Part shown: piece after piece, positions 15,236-21,296 of the stretch
How positions within the stretch are numbered: position 1 is the first letter of the stretch
How the letters are laid out: every line of letters begins with the position of its first letter
IMG/VR virus record: IMGVR_UViG_3300021138_000127
Coordinates: 1-28,330 of that record
DNA length: 28,330 bases
From: a virus
Reading direction: 5' to 3' (one strand)
Notes under the pieces: model-generated
What the model was told of the DNA's origin: nothing
Seen by the model: only the letters and a program-made list of their open reading frames with translations
Database searches by the model: none
Translations under genes and position numbers: made by a program

Positions 15236-15834
15236 ATATTTTCCTCTCTAAATATTTTTTCTATTTTTTTAGGTAAAGTTTTATAGTTCATATTGAATTT
15301 ATTAGACATAGCAGCTTTTATAGCTTCATTTTTATACGGACTATTGTTTGGTTTAGACCATCTTCTGGTGATTCTCATCCAATTATAAAAATTAACATAT
15401 GCATTAGCTTTTCTAATATAATTGTCAATGTTAACTTTTAATCCAAAAGTTTGAATTACTTTAACTGATCTTTTCTCATTATCTAATTCCAAATCTCGTG
15501 CAACAGCTATGTGTTTATCAATATTTCTACAATTTTTACCATCCAACCAACTCCATACTTTTTCCAAAGAAACTTCCGCATCTTTCCATAATTTTATTTG
15601 TTCAACCCATTGAGTCAAATGAGAATATTCGTGCACAAGAATTTCAATCCAATCAGGGCGATTCATAGCTACAACCAATTCAGGTTTTTCTTCATCGAAC
15701 CATCCTGAACATCTAACTGATTCTCCACTCATTTTAACAAAGGAAACGTTTCTCAATGAACATTTCACTCCATAAATTCTACAAATTTTCTTGACGTGGT
15801 TGATGAATGCTTGTTCTTGTTTTGTGTATTTCAT
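15232..15834 (-). CDS. Zinc metallopeptidase-like protein (HEYSH)
   Basis: 200 residues. ILVHEYSHLTQW carries HExxH at H68-E69-H72; ARDLELDNEKRSV about 45 residues on could supply the third ligand (E). The protein has no signal or membrane segment. This pattern of a short peptidase-like protein with Trp-rich C-terminus (YVNFYNWMRITRRWSKP) is seen in unnamed phage proteins. Its start codon lies 56 nt inside the preceding gene in another frame, suggesting coupled translation. Target unknown. Confidence 0.65.
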   Translation of the reverse strand: MKYTKQEQAFINHVKKICRIYGVKCSLRNVSFVKMSGESVRCSGWFDEEKPELVVAMNRPDWIEILVHEYSHLTQWVEQIKLWKDAEVSLEKVWSWLDGKNCRNIDKHIAVARDLELDNEKRSVKVIQTFGLKVNIDNYIRKANAYVNFYNWMRITRRWSKPNNSPYKNEAIKAAMSNKFNMNYKTLPKKIEKIFREENI

Positions 15835-15991
15835 ATTTTTTAATTTCTTCTTCTAAAAATTCCATAGCATCATTATCACCTATTAAAAAATCATAACATT
15901 TATAGTGCTTATGGAAAGCATCTGGTCCGACCTTTTCTAAATGGTCTTTCAAATCTTCTAATTTAGGTAAATGTGTATGTGTTCCTGACAT
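15779..15991 (-). CDS. Small hypothetical protein, 70 aa
   Basis: I start it at ATG 15991 (MSGTHTHLPKLEDLKDHLEK); a longer open frame upstream to 16174 runs through a terminator hairpin and is unlikely. It contains HTH and several His/Asp/Glu residues, helical, ending HQPRQENL. The last 56 nt overlap the start of the metallopeptidase gene. Not recognised. Confidence 0.55.
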   Translation of the reverse strand: MSGTHTHLPKLEDLKDHLEKVGPDAFHKHYKCYDFLIGDNDAMEFLEEEIKKYEIHKTRTSIHQPRQENL

Positions 15992-16026
15992 AATATAATA
16001 AAAAAAAGTGAAAATAAAAAATTTCA

Positions 16027-16052
16027 ATAAAAAAACCCCAATTAAGGGGTTT
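16027..16052 (-). terminator. Intrinsic terminator
   Basis: AAACCCC-TTAATT-GGGGTTT followed by U-rich sequence on the minus strand, after the 66-codon gene. Confidence 0.75.
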
Positions 16053-16082
16053 AAATTAATTTTTTTTATAATTCGTAATTGA

Positions 16083-16283
16083 TTATGCGTAACTTTCGTT
16101 AGTATCTTCAATTTCTGAATTAACTTGAGAATGAACGATAGAATCTGTATGATCATAAATTTTAATATGACCATTGTGTCTTCTTGTTGCTTTTAAAGCT
16201 TCTTCGAAAGATTCATACAGTTCTTCGATTCTGTGCATTACACCATTTTCCCATTTTGTAATTCTTAATTTGTGACGACTCAT
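16083..16283 (-). CDS. Small hypothetical protein, 66 aa
   Basis: Starts MSRHKLRITKWENGVMHRIEE; the pattern KLRITKW...ESFEEALKATRRHNGHIKIYDH suggests a small beta-alpha-beta fold with a helix at the middle, ending in an acidic tail. It follows the glycosyltransferase gene by 12 nt and is ended by a terminator, so it is the last gene of that unit. Not recognised. Confidence 0.6.
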   Translation of the reverse strand: MSRHKLRITKWENGVMHRIEELYESFEEALKATRRHNGHIKIYDHTDSIVHSQVNSEIEDTNESYA

Positions 16284-16295
16284 GTTTTTAATTTT

Positions 16296-17351
16296 TTATT
16301 TAAATTTATCCAACCAAATTTTTTTGGTTTTATTAGTGTATTTCTTCAATTTAAATTGATTTGACAGAACATTATCTGTTGGGTCTTTATAAATTGTTAA
16401 AAGTTTATTATAAATATCATCGCTACTAGTTGGATCAGCACATTCAGAGGATTTCATCCAAGGTATTTCTACCGACCCTATTAAAGGAACACCAACACTG
16501 ATTAAATCTGCACCGACAATATTGAATGTCTCTGAAAATGAACATTGTAAGCCAATATCCATTGCTTCACATAATTCCAAAAATTCTTCTCTCGGTCTCC
16601 AATTATCATTAATCAATTGATGGTCTTTATCGAACAAATGTCCAAACATACCTTTCAAATTGTTAAGTACAGGTTCACCTTTCATTTCAATCCTTCCCGA
16701 ATTGATGTGGAATCTTAATTTTTTACCTATGCTATCAGCAAATCTTATTGATGCTATTGCTTGAATCATATGATTCTTTAAGGGTCTTACCGCACCAAAA
16801 CAACCTATATCAATTGTGTCTTTGTTAAAATTATGTTCCTTAGTTTTATAATTCTGAGGGTAATAATTAGGCATATAGAATACCTTCTCATTTAATTTTT
16901 CATTATCCCAACCTTTACTTATTTTTAAAAATGTTTGAACATCAAGTAAAGCCCTCGGTGCATTGATACCAATGTATAAATTTGGGAAATCAACATAATC
17001 ACCAATCCAATCGAATGCGTTTCCTTCACCTGCTAAAAAGGGTGTTTCACTGTGTAATCTTATAATCCATTTTACTTTAGGATGTAATTTACATAAAATA
17101 GTAAACTTACTTGGAACTACCCATAATGCTTCAATAATAACGTGTGTTGGCCTATGTTTAGTTACCTCTCTGTCAATACAATTGTTATCAATTGCAACAA
17201 AAAGATTGGACTCTATACCTGAATCAATCAACATTTGATTCATAAAATTAGCTGAGTTGTATAAACCTGTGCTCATACCAATGTGTGAGTGTGTTGCAGC
17301 ATTATAATCTGGACGCCTTTTGAGGATAAATAGAATTTTATTGTTTGACAT
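16296..17351 (-). CDS. GT-B fold glycosyltransferase (GT4-like)
   Basis: 351 residues. The N-terminal Rossmann half starts NKILFILKRRPDYN and includes VIIEALWVVPSKF and WIIRLHSETPFLAGEG. The C-terminal half has IGCFGAVRPLKNHMIQAIASIRF and SFSETFNIVGADLISVGVPLIGS, the E-x(7)-E-like sugar-nucleotide binding region of GT4 retaining transferases. It would use a nucleotide sugar in the cytoplasm. Together with the GT-A genes at both sides of the RNA block, the phage carries at least five sugar-transfer proteins in this window. The acceptor is not known. Confidence 0.75.
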   Translation of the reverse strand: MSNNKILFILKRRPDYNAATHSHIGMSTGLYNSANFMNQMLIDSGIESNLFVAIDNNCIDREVTKHRPTHVIIEALWVVPSKFTILCKLHPKVKWIIRLHSETPFLAGEGNAFDWIGDYVDFPNLYIGINAPRALLDVQTFLKISKGWDNEKLNEKVFYMPNYYPQNYKTKEHNFNKDTIDIGCFGAVRPLKNHMIQAIASIRFADSIGKKLRFHINSGRIEMKGEPVLNNLKGMFGHLFDKDHQLINDNWRPREEFLELCEAMDIGLQCSFSETFNIVGADLISVGVPLIGSVEIPWMKSSECADPTSSDDIYNKLLTIYKDPTDNVLSNQFKLKKYTNKTKKIWLDKFK

Positions 17352-17367
17352 GATTTGTGTTTGGAAT

Positions 17368-17402
17368 TATATTGTTAATTATACACAATAATTAACAATA
17401 TA
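17368..17402. promoter_or_regulatory. 15-bp perfect inverted repeat
   Basis: TATATTGTTAATTAT and its exact complement, separated by ACACA, lie between the YkuK-like gene and the glycosyltransferase start. No U-run follows on the minus strand, so it reads better as an operator or RNA processing hairpin than as a terminator. Confidence 0.6.
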
Positions 17403-17447
17403 TCAAATAAAACCGATAATTTTTATAAATTTAACATTACAAAAAAT

Positions 17448-17909
17448 TTACACTCTAACAAGTGCATTTGCTGCATATGTCATCATAGCACCTAAATGTT
17501 TGTATCTAACTTTATAACCCATACCTTCAACTAAACCTACTGCTTGTCTTAAAACAGAGTTTGATTTATATTTTGGATCAGGATTCAAGTCAATATCAAT
17601 CCATTGTGGTTTTGGTAAACCATTCTCTTTTAGAAATTCAGCAACTTCAAGGGATCTCCACACCTCATTCAATAATCTACTTGGTGTGTTTCTTTCCATC
17701 GCCACAGTCTCACGTGTACATAATACGTGAGCACCTTTACCTTTTGTGTAAAGAGCAATAACTACACCATAGATAGTTTTTTTATTACCATAACATTGTG
17801 AATCTGAACCAATAAGGATTTCCACATCCTCTCTTGTTGTGATGTACTCTTTGATGTAATCAATTACATCAGGAATTGGGGTTCCGTGAAGAGTTCTAAA
17901 ATTTTTCAT
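17448..17909 (-). CDS. RNase H-fold protein of the YkuK/DUF458 family
   Basis: 153 residues. DVEILIGSDSQCYG...TIYGVVIALYTKGKGAHVLC is the diagnostic first-strand pair with the catalytic-type Asp (D36) of YkuK-like RNase H fold proteins; RLLNEVWRSLEVAEFL and WIDIDLNPDPKYKSN supply further acidic residues. The length matches the family (about 150-170). Its biochemical role is unproven; nuclease activity is inferred from the fold. The gene directly follows the last tRNA of the array on the same strand, with no terminator between, so it is probably on the same transcript. Confidence 0.8.
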   Translation of the reverse strand: MKNFRTLHGTPIPDVIDYIKEYITTREDVEILIGSDSQCYGNKKTIYGVVIALYTKGKGAHVLCTRETVAMERNTPSRLLNEVWRSLEVAEFLKENGLPKPQWIDIDLNPDPKYKSNSVLRQAVGLVEGMGYKVRYKHLGAMMTYAANALVRV

Positions 17910-17943
17910 TCTTTTCGTTTTACATAAGTATTTGTTTATGAAG

Positions 17944-18028
17944 CGGAGAGTAGTGGTAACGATCCACTTTGGGTTTTACCCCAGCCTCGGTTTAGCAAAC
18001 CGGCCTCTTACCTTTCGAGCAACTCTCC
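17944..18028 (-). tRNA. tRNA-Ser(GCT)
   Basis: Acceptor GGAGAGT/ACTCTCC, anticodon loop TTGCTAA, long variable arm, T-arm AGTGG-ATCGTTA-CCACT. The T-loop has A54 and U58 in place of the usual T54 and A58. No encoded CCA. Last tRNA of the array. Confidence 0.9.
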
Positions 18029-18031
18029 ATT

Positions 18032-18104
18032 GTTGTCCCTCAGGGATTCGAACCCCAACTAGATGGACCAAAACCATCTGTACTACCGTTATACTAAAGG
18101 ACAA
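18032..18104 (-). tRNA. tRNA-Gln(TTG)
   Basis: Acceptor TTGTCCT/GGGACAA with one G-U pair, anticodon loop TTTTGGT, T-loop TTCGAAT. No CCA. It starts 3 nt upstream of tRNA-Ser. Confidence 0.92.
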
Positions 18105-18108
18105 TAAT

Positions 18109-18181
18109 CTCAAGCATTCTACTTTCCGCAGCACGAAATTGTATCTAACTTAGCCCAACGTTAGCGGTATGGGTACTTGAG
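18109..18181 (-). ncRNA. Structured non-tRNA element in tRNA array
   Basis: Closed by CTCAAG/CTTGAG; inside are CCCA/TGGG and CTAAC/GTTAG pairings. It fills the space between tRNA-Gly(TCC) and tRNA-Gln and has no T-arm or anticodon arm. Confidence 0.45.
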
Positions 18182-18182
18182 T

Positions 18183-18258
18183 TGGAGCGAAAAACCAGGA
18201 ACGATCTGGCAACCCTCAGTTTGGAAAACTGATGCTCTACCAATTGAGCTATTTTCGC
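18183..18258 (-). tRNA. tRNA-Gly(TCC)
   Basis: Acceptor GCGAAAA/TTTTCGC, anticodon loop TTTCCAA, T-arm CCAG-ATCGTTC-CTGG with A54/U58, discriminator T, CCA encoded. Confidence 0.92.
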
Positions 18259-18314
18259 ATTTGGTGACTGAAAAAAACCTATTCTTCTTGTGGTCTTGTC
18301 ACCGGAGACCCGTG

Positions 18315-18386
18315 AGCCCCCACTCGGAATCGAACCAAGTTATCATGATTACAAGTCATGCGCATCGCCTGCAATGCTTTAAGGGC
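18315..18386 (-). tRNA. tRNA-Thr(TGT)
   Basis: Acceptor GCCCTTA/TGGGGGC with two G-U pairs, D-arm GCAT/ATGC, anticodon loop CTTGTAA, T-loop TTCGATT. Its 5' base is adjacent to the stop codon of the GIY-YIG gene. Confidence 0.9.
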
Positions 18387-19016
18387 TTATTTTTTATATG
18401 TTCTACCTAATTCCCAACCAATAGGAATTACTTCAATTTTTTTAATTTTTTTATTTTCATTTCCGTTAGTTATCCATTGTGTTCCAAATTGTGAATTTTT
18501 TTCACCTTTTTGTTTGATTGAATTACTAAATCCAATTTTTATTTTTGTCTCTTCTTTATGTTTTTTACCTGTCCAGTTATCTTTATATTTTAAAATACCA
18601 TTAGCCCATAATTCTTTTGATTGCTTAGATTTCCATTCTGATTTTCTTTTTCTAAAATTTTCATCTCTCCAAATTATTTCTAACATTTTTTTGGCGCCTT
18701 TTTTATATCCACATTCAGATATAAAACCTCCGCCACCACCAAAAACCAGATTCAAACAATTTTCATCTGATAAAAGTTCTTTATTAACGATTTCTTTTTC
18801 TCTTTCTTTTAATAATTTTCTATTAGGTAAAATTTCGATAATTTCACATTTGAAATTTTCTTTACCATATTTTTTTATTGAATACCATAATCGTTTTCCG
18901 CTACCAACATAACCGTCATCAAGATTATCAGTTGAATGCATTCCTATATAATATTTTTCATTTATAAGATTGGTTGTTTTATAAATGTAATGGAAACTTT
19001 TTTCTTTTCTTGGCAT
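18387..19016 (-). CDS. GIY-YIG homing endonuclease
   Basis: 209 residues. HYIYKTTNLINEKYYIGMHSTDN carries the two GIY-YIG halves (YIY...YIG), followed by DGYVGSGKRLWYSIKKYGKENF with the family's Arg region, and EREKEIVNKELL with the catalytic-type Glu. The C-terminus has NUMOD3-like DNA-binding segments (WTGKKHKEETKIKIGFSNS) and SQFGTQWITNGNENKKIKK. It nicks or cuts DNA to home into endonuclease-less copies. A paralogue lies at 21772-22422. The stop codon touches tRNA-Thr, and a GATATTTATA motif lies 14 nt upstream. Confidence 0.88.
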   Translation of the reverse strand: MPRKEKSFHYIYKTTNLINEKYYIGMHSTDNLDDGYVGSGKRLWYSIKKYGKENFKCEIIEILPNRKLLKEREKEIVNKELLSDENCLNLVFGGGGGFISECGYKKGAKKMLEIIWRDENFRKRKSEWKSKQSKELWANGILKYKDNWTGKKHKEETKIKIGFSNSIKQKGEKNSQFGTQWITNGNENKKIKKIEVIPIGWELGRTYKK

Positions 19017-19030
19017 TTATATTCTTTATT

Positions 19031-19040
19031 TATAAATATC
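19031..19040 (-). promoter_or_regulatory. Phage promoter motif GATATTTATA
   Basis: Exact motif on the minus strand, 14 nt before the ATG of the GIY-YIG gene, within the tRNA array. Confidence 0.55.
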
Positions 19041-19065
19041 AAGAAAAGGTACAAAAGTTCCACAG

Positions 19066-19138
19066 AGCGGGAGACGAGGTTCGAACTCGCTACATCGATC
19101 TTGGCAAGATCGCACTCCACCAAATGAGCTACTCCCGC
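19066..19138 (-). tRNA. tRNA-Gly(GCC)
   Basis: Acceptor GCGGGAG/CTCCCGC, anticodon loop TTGCCAA, T-loop TTCGAAC, discriminator T, no CCA. Second glycine tRNA of the array. Confidence 0.93.
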
Positions 19139-19202
19139 AAATGTTGAGTGAGACTAACTCAACGTCATTTATTTGTACATAATAAACATTTAAGTCTTTT
19201 TG

Positions 19203-19278
19203 TAGAAGATATAGGATTCGAACCTATGATCTCTTGTGTGTAAAACAAGCGCTTTAAAACCAGCTAAGCGAATCTTCT
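19203..19278 (-). tRNA. tRNA-Val(TAC)
   Basis: Acceptor AGAAGAT/ATCTTCT, anticodon loop TTTACAC, T-loop TTCGAAT, discriminator A. Confidence 0.92.
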
Positions 19279-19284
19279 ATGGGA

Positions 19285-19340
19285 GGAGACTGACTTACGC
19301 CATCCCTGTCGACATCGGGTAAGGATAAATCCTAATCTCC
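19285..19340 (-). ncRNA. Structured non-tRNA element in tRNA array
   Basis: 56 nt closed by GGAGA/TCTCC, with arms AGGA-TTTA-TCCT and CCC/GGG around TGTCGACA-like sequence. Resembles a small three-way junction or a decayed tRNA; fills the Met-Val spacer exactly. Confidence 0.45.
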
Positions 19341-19342
19341 TG

Positions 19343-19418
19343 TGGATTCAGAGGGTCACGATCCCCCGACCTTGGCATTATGAGTGCCCTGCTCTAAAAC
19401 CAGCTGAGCTATGAATCC
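19343..19418 (-). tRNA. tRNA-Met or tRNA-Ile2 (CAT)
   Basis: Acceptor GGATTCA/TGAATCC, anticodon loop CTCATAA in GGCA/TGCC stem, T-loop ATCGTGA (A54/U58). The 'AGCAGGGCACTCATAATGCC' region is close to tRNA-Ile2, which needs lysidine, so this may read AUA rather than AUG. Confidence 0.88.
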
Positions 19419-19424
19419 TATTTG

Positions 19425-19506
19425 TTGGGGTAGACGGACTCGAACCGCCGGCCTCAAAAGAGAGTTGATTTACAGTCAACCGCAATCGCCGCTATGCGAT
19501 ACCCCA
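19425..19506 (-). tRNA. tRNA-Tyr(GTA)
   Basis: Acceptor TGGGGTA/TACCCCA, anticodon loop CTGTAAA, long variable arm, T-loop TTCGAGT, discriminator A. Confidence 0.93.
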
Positions 19507-19555
19507 ATTTTGTACTTCCTTTTGGATTTGTTGTTTAGTACTAACCACTCCACCG

Positions 19556-19636
19556 TGACCAAGGAGAGACTCGAACTCTCACGCATTTCTGCACCAGATC
19601 CTAAGTCTGGCGTGGCTGCCATTACACCACTCGGCC
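19556..19636 (-). tRNA. tRNA-Leu(TAG)
   Basis: Acceptor GGCCGAG/CTTGGTC with G-U pairs, anticodon loop CTTAGGA, long variable arm, T-loop TTCGAGT. Confidence 0.9.
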
Positions 19637-19642
19637 TTTTTG

Positions 19643-19715
19643 CGCCCTCTGAGGGTCACGATCCCCCGACCTCAATCTTAACAGGATTTTGCTCTACCAA
19701 CTGAGCTAAGAGGGC
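19643..19715 (-). tRNA. tRNA-Asn(GTT)
   Basis: Acceptor GCCCTCT/AGAGGGC, anticodon loop CTGTTAA, T-loop ATCGTGA (A54/U58). The T-arm is identical to that of the CAT tRNA at 19343, suggesting duplication or gene conversion. Confidence 0.92.
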
Positions 19716-19720
19716 TTTTG

Positions 19721-19797
19721 TATAGATGACTGGATTCGAACCAGTGTAGTTCTGCTTCCCAAAAGCAGCGAGATAAACCTGACTCCTCTACATCTAT
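19721..19797 (-). tRNA. tRNA-Pro(TGG)
   Basis: Acceptor ATAGATG/CATCTAT, anticodon loop TTTGGGA, T-loop TTCGAAT, discriminator A. Confidence 0.92.
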
Positions 19798-19803
19798 GTT
19801 TTG

Positions 19804-19877
19804 TGATTCGGATTGGATTCAAACCAATGACCCATATCTTAGAAGGATATTGCTCTATTCAGCTGAGCTACCGAACC
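19804..19877 (-). tRNA. tRNA-Arg(TCT)
   Basis: Acceptor GGTTCGG/CCGAATC, anticodon loop CTTCTAA, T-loop TTTGAAT. Reads AGA/AGG, the main arginine codons of this AT-rich genome. Confidence 0.92.
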
Positions 19878-19882
19878 AAAAT

Positions 19883-20200
19883 AACACTATCGCTTTTGAA
19901 AGTTTTTATTTAATTGTTATGCCTTACGGCTGTTTATTCTACTTTCTAATTTATCTAATCTGGAATCTAACACAGAAACTAATCTTCTGTCTAATTCCGT
20001 CATATCTCTGTTTGTTCTTTCAAACTCATTCGCCATTATTTGGTGAATTGTTTCAATAGCTTCGTTATGTTTTCTCACCTTAACAAAGGCCATTACAGCA
20101 ACAATAGCTATCGCTATTACCACCACAACGGACATTCCTAAAATAAATGATAATATATCCATATTATGTTTCTCCTTTATTTTCAAAGAACGATAGTGTT
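19883..20200 (-). repeat. Inverted repeat enclosing the membrane-protein gene
   Basis: AACACTATCG plus a TTTGAAA extension (19883-19901) is complementary to 20182-20200. The arms lie 5 nt from tRNA-Arg and 2 nt from tRNA-Leu, so in RNA they would pair the two ends of the released message. Confidence 0.7.
19917..20162 (-). CDS. Single-pass membrane protein with coiled-coil tail
   Basis: 81 residues from ATG 20162 (MDILSFILGMSVVVVIAIAI); an ATG at 20186 would add MKIKEKHN but lies in the flanking inverted repeat. One membrane helix (about 3-27) is followed by a cytoplasmic-type coiled coil (NEAIETIHQIMANEFERTNRDMTELDRRLVSVLDSRLDKLESRI). It lies between tRNA-Leu and tRNA-Arg. Similar helix-plus-coiled-coil proteins occur as phage spanin-like, holin-like or superinfection factors, but no specific role can be assigned. 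Confidence 0.7.
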   Translation of the reverse strand: MDILSFILGMSVVVVIAIAIVAVMAFVKVRKHNEAIETIHQIMANEFERTNRDMTELDRRLVSVLDSRLDKLESRINSRKA

Positions 20201-20202
20201 TG

Positions 20203-20289
20203 TGATCCTGGTTGGATTTGAACCAACACGAGCATTACTGCTCACGAGATTTTAAGTCTCGCGCGTGCTACCAATTTCGCCACAGAACC
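20203..20289 (-). tRNA. tRNA-Leu(TAA)
   Basis: Acceptor GGTTCTG/CAGGATC with G-U pairs, anticodon loop CTTAAAA, long variable arm, T-loop TTCAAAT. An imperfect host-type box GATCTTTG lies upstream (minus strand) near 20309-20316. Confidence 0.92.
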
Positions 20290-20349
20290 ATTTGTTTCCC
20301 AATATGTCAAAGATCAATACTAATATAAAAAATAAAAGTCACTAAAACA

Positions 20350-20383
20350 AAAAACCCGAACATTTTTTAGAAGTTCGGGTTGT
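20350..20383 (-). terminator. Intrinsic terminator
   Basis: AACCCGAAC/GTTCGGGTT hairpin followed by TTTTGTTTT on the minus strand; it ends the short-ORF unit and separates it from tRNA-Leu(TAA). Confidence 0.8.
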
Positions 20384-20405
20384 TATATCTTAAATTAAAT
20401 TTATC

Positions 20406-20513
20406 TTAGATTAGTGTGTCCGAACTTAAAGTGCATGTAGGTTGCACAAGATAGCCATTACCATTATTTAATGGTCTACTCGTAATCCCCAATATGTTAT
20501 TTAAGTTCTTCAT
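20406..20513 (-). CDS. Short ORF, 35 aa, driven by host-type promoter
   Basis: ATG at 20513, begins MKNLNNILGITSRPLNNG and ends SSDTLI. It is the only sizeable frame between a textbook TTTG-N20-TATATTTG promoter and an intrinsic terminator. One Cys, no membrane segment. It could instead be a small regulatory RNA. The unit resembles that at 24688-24932. Not recognised. Confidence 0.45.
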   Translation of the reverse strand: MKNLNNILGITSRPLNNGNGYLVQPTCTLSSDTLI

Positions 20514-20531
20514 CGTTTATATAATTATATG

Positions 20532-20563
20532 CAAATATACAAAAAGTATAAATAGGAAACAAA
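20532..20563 (-). promoter_or_regulatory. Host-type promoter TTTG-N20-TATATTTG
   Basis: Perfect -33 and -7 boxes 20 nt apart on the minus strand, upstream of the 35-codon ORF. Confidence 0.75.
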
Positions 20564-20582
20564 TATTTTATTAATTATTTTT

Positions 20583-20738
20583 TTACCAACGTCTAGGCGG
20601 CGGTGAAAATCTCGGTTGTTGATATCTATGAACGTGATACATTCTACTCCAAGGATGGTAATGAGAATATGCTCTTCGTTCCATATAACAACCTGATAAA
20701 GTTGTTATTAACAATACAAAAAATAATATCTTTTTCAT
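20583..20738 (-). CDS. Small lipoprotein, 51 aa
   Basis: Starts MKKILFFVLLITTLSGCYME: basic start, hydrophobic stretch, lipobox LSGC with Cys17, as in bacterial lipoproteins anchored after the inner membrane. The mature part is short, rich in His, Tyr and Arg (YSHYHPWSRMYHVHRYQQ) and ends PPPRRW. An ATATTTATTG motif lies 2 nt before the ATG. It lies 45 nt downstream of tRNA-Glu. Small phage lipoproteins can block superinfection or act in lysis; here no family is recognised. Confidence 0.7.
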   Translation of the reverse strand: MKKILFFVLLITTLSGCYMERRAYSHYHPWSRMYHVHRYQQPRFSPPPRRW

Positions 20739-20740
20739 AT

Positions 20741-20750
20741 CAATAAATAT
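20741..20750 (-). promoter_or_regulatory. Phage promoter motif ATATTTATTG
   Basis: Variant of the phage motif 2 nt before the lipoprotein ATG. Confidence 0.45.
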
Positions 20751-20783
20751 TGTACCCCAAAAAACATCGTGATCAAAAAAAAG

Positions 20784-20855
20784 TATTCGGTGCGGGAATC
20801 GAACCCGCGACTGGTCTTAGAAAGAGACCCGTGATAACCCCTTCACTAACCGAAC
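20784..20855 (-). tRNA. tRNA-Glu(TTC)
   Basis: Acceptor GTTCGGT/ACCGAAT, anticodon loop CTTTCTA, T-loop TTCGATT, discriminator A. Confidence 0.9.
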
Positions 20856-20884
20856 TTTTCGGGACGAGTTAGGTTTCCTCATAT

Positions 20885-20945
20885 GTCCCTACTTAATAGT
20901 TGTGTTTAGAGGGAAGTCCAAAACACGGTATTCACCAAAAGGGAC
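20885..20945 (-). ncRNA. Structured non-tRNA element in tRNA array
   Basis: 61 nt closed by GTCCCT/AGGGAC, with arms GGT-GAAT-ACC and GTGTTT/AAACAC (13-nt loop). Looks like a cloverleaf without a T-arm. The adjoining 20946-21045 also contains GTTTG/CAAAC and CCGC/GCGG pairings but no recognisable gene. Confidence 0.45.
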
Positions 20946-21056
20946 TATACTTTCAGGAGCGTTGAAACTTTTAAGACCGCCCATTCACTAACATAAGTTT
21001 GTTAATTTAACGTCCAAACAAATGTTCCAGTTGAGCGGGACAAAAAAGACGACCTG

Positions 21057-21187
21057 TGGGTTAGGAGTGGGAGTCGAACCCATAACGATGCGTAATCTTC
21101 TACTTCAACTCTTTGTACTTCAGAGTCCGTCATCGCGTCCCGTATGTAGCCTCTATACGGTGCATCTTCCATTTCTGCTACCTACCC
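21057..21187 (-). ncRNA. tRNA-like RNA with greatly enlarged variable region (131 nt)
   Basis: The 3' side has a normal T-arm (TGGG-TTCGACT-CCCA) and CTCCTAAC followed by an encoded CCA. The 5' side has GGTAGGT, which pairs imperfectly with it, and a D-arm GCA/TGC with GG in its loop. The anticodon position holds CCGTAT-(9-nt loop)-ATACGG. Before the T-arm there is an extra ~55-nt arm closed by CGATG/CATCG with an inner ACTCT/AGAGT hairpin. No anticodon can be assigned with confidence. Confidence 0.5.
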
Positions 21188-21193
21188 AAATTT

Positions 21194-21278
21194 GCTGTCT
21201 TTCCAGCTGTCACGGTATTGTTATTACGAGTGTACCGTAACCTCGTGTTCACCTCTTGACCATCCAGAAGTTGTGAAC
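21194..21278 (-). ncRNA. Spacer RNA with pseudoknot and GAAAGA-loop hairpin
   Basis: CCAGAA/TTCTGG forms a hairpin whose loop contains GTTCAC, which is complementary to GTGAAC further 3': an H-type pseudoknot with two 6-bp stems. ACGGTA/TACCGT follows, then GTGACA-GCTG-GAAAGA-CAGC-AAAT directly before the 131-nt tRNA-like RNA. Confidence 0.55.
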
Positions 21279-21296
21279 AATGGCTTTCTGGCCCTG

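Noticed and set aside
15992-16174. Upstream extension of the 70-aa gene
   Set aside because: The longer frame runs through an intrinsic terminator hairpin and codes a low-complexity hydrophobic stretch; the ATG at 15991 is preferred.
18387-18912. Plus-strand 184-codon frame opposite the GIY-YIG gene
   Set aside because: Antisense shadow of a clear endonuclease gene; composition rich in Phe, Leu and Ser as expected from a Lys-rich reverse strand.
17932-19704. Several plus-strand frames across the tRNA array
   Set aside because: They are antisense readings of tRNA genes with typical 'GFEP'-like false peptides; no start context or family.
19883-20200. Insertion sequence
   Set aside because: Inverted ends exist, but the enclosed gene is a small membrane protein, not a transposase, and no target duplication is visible.
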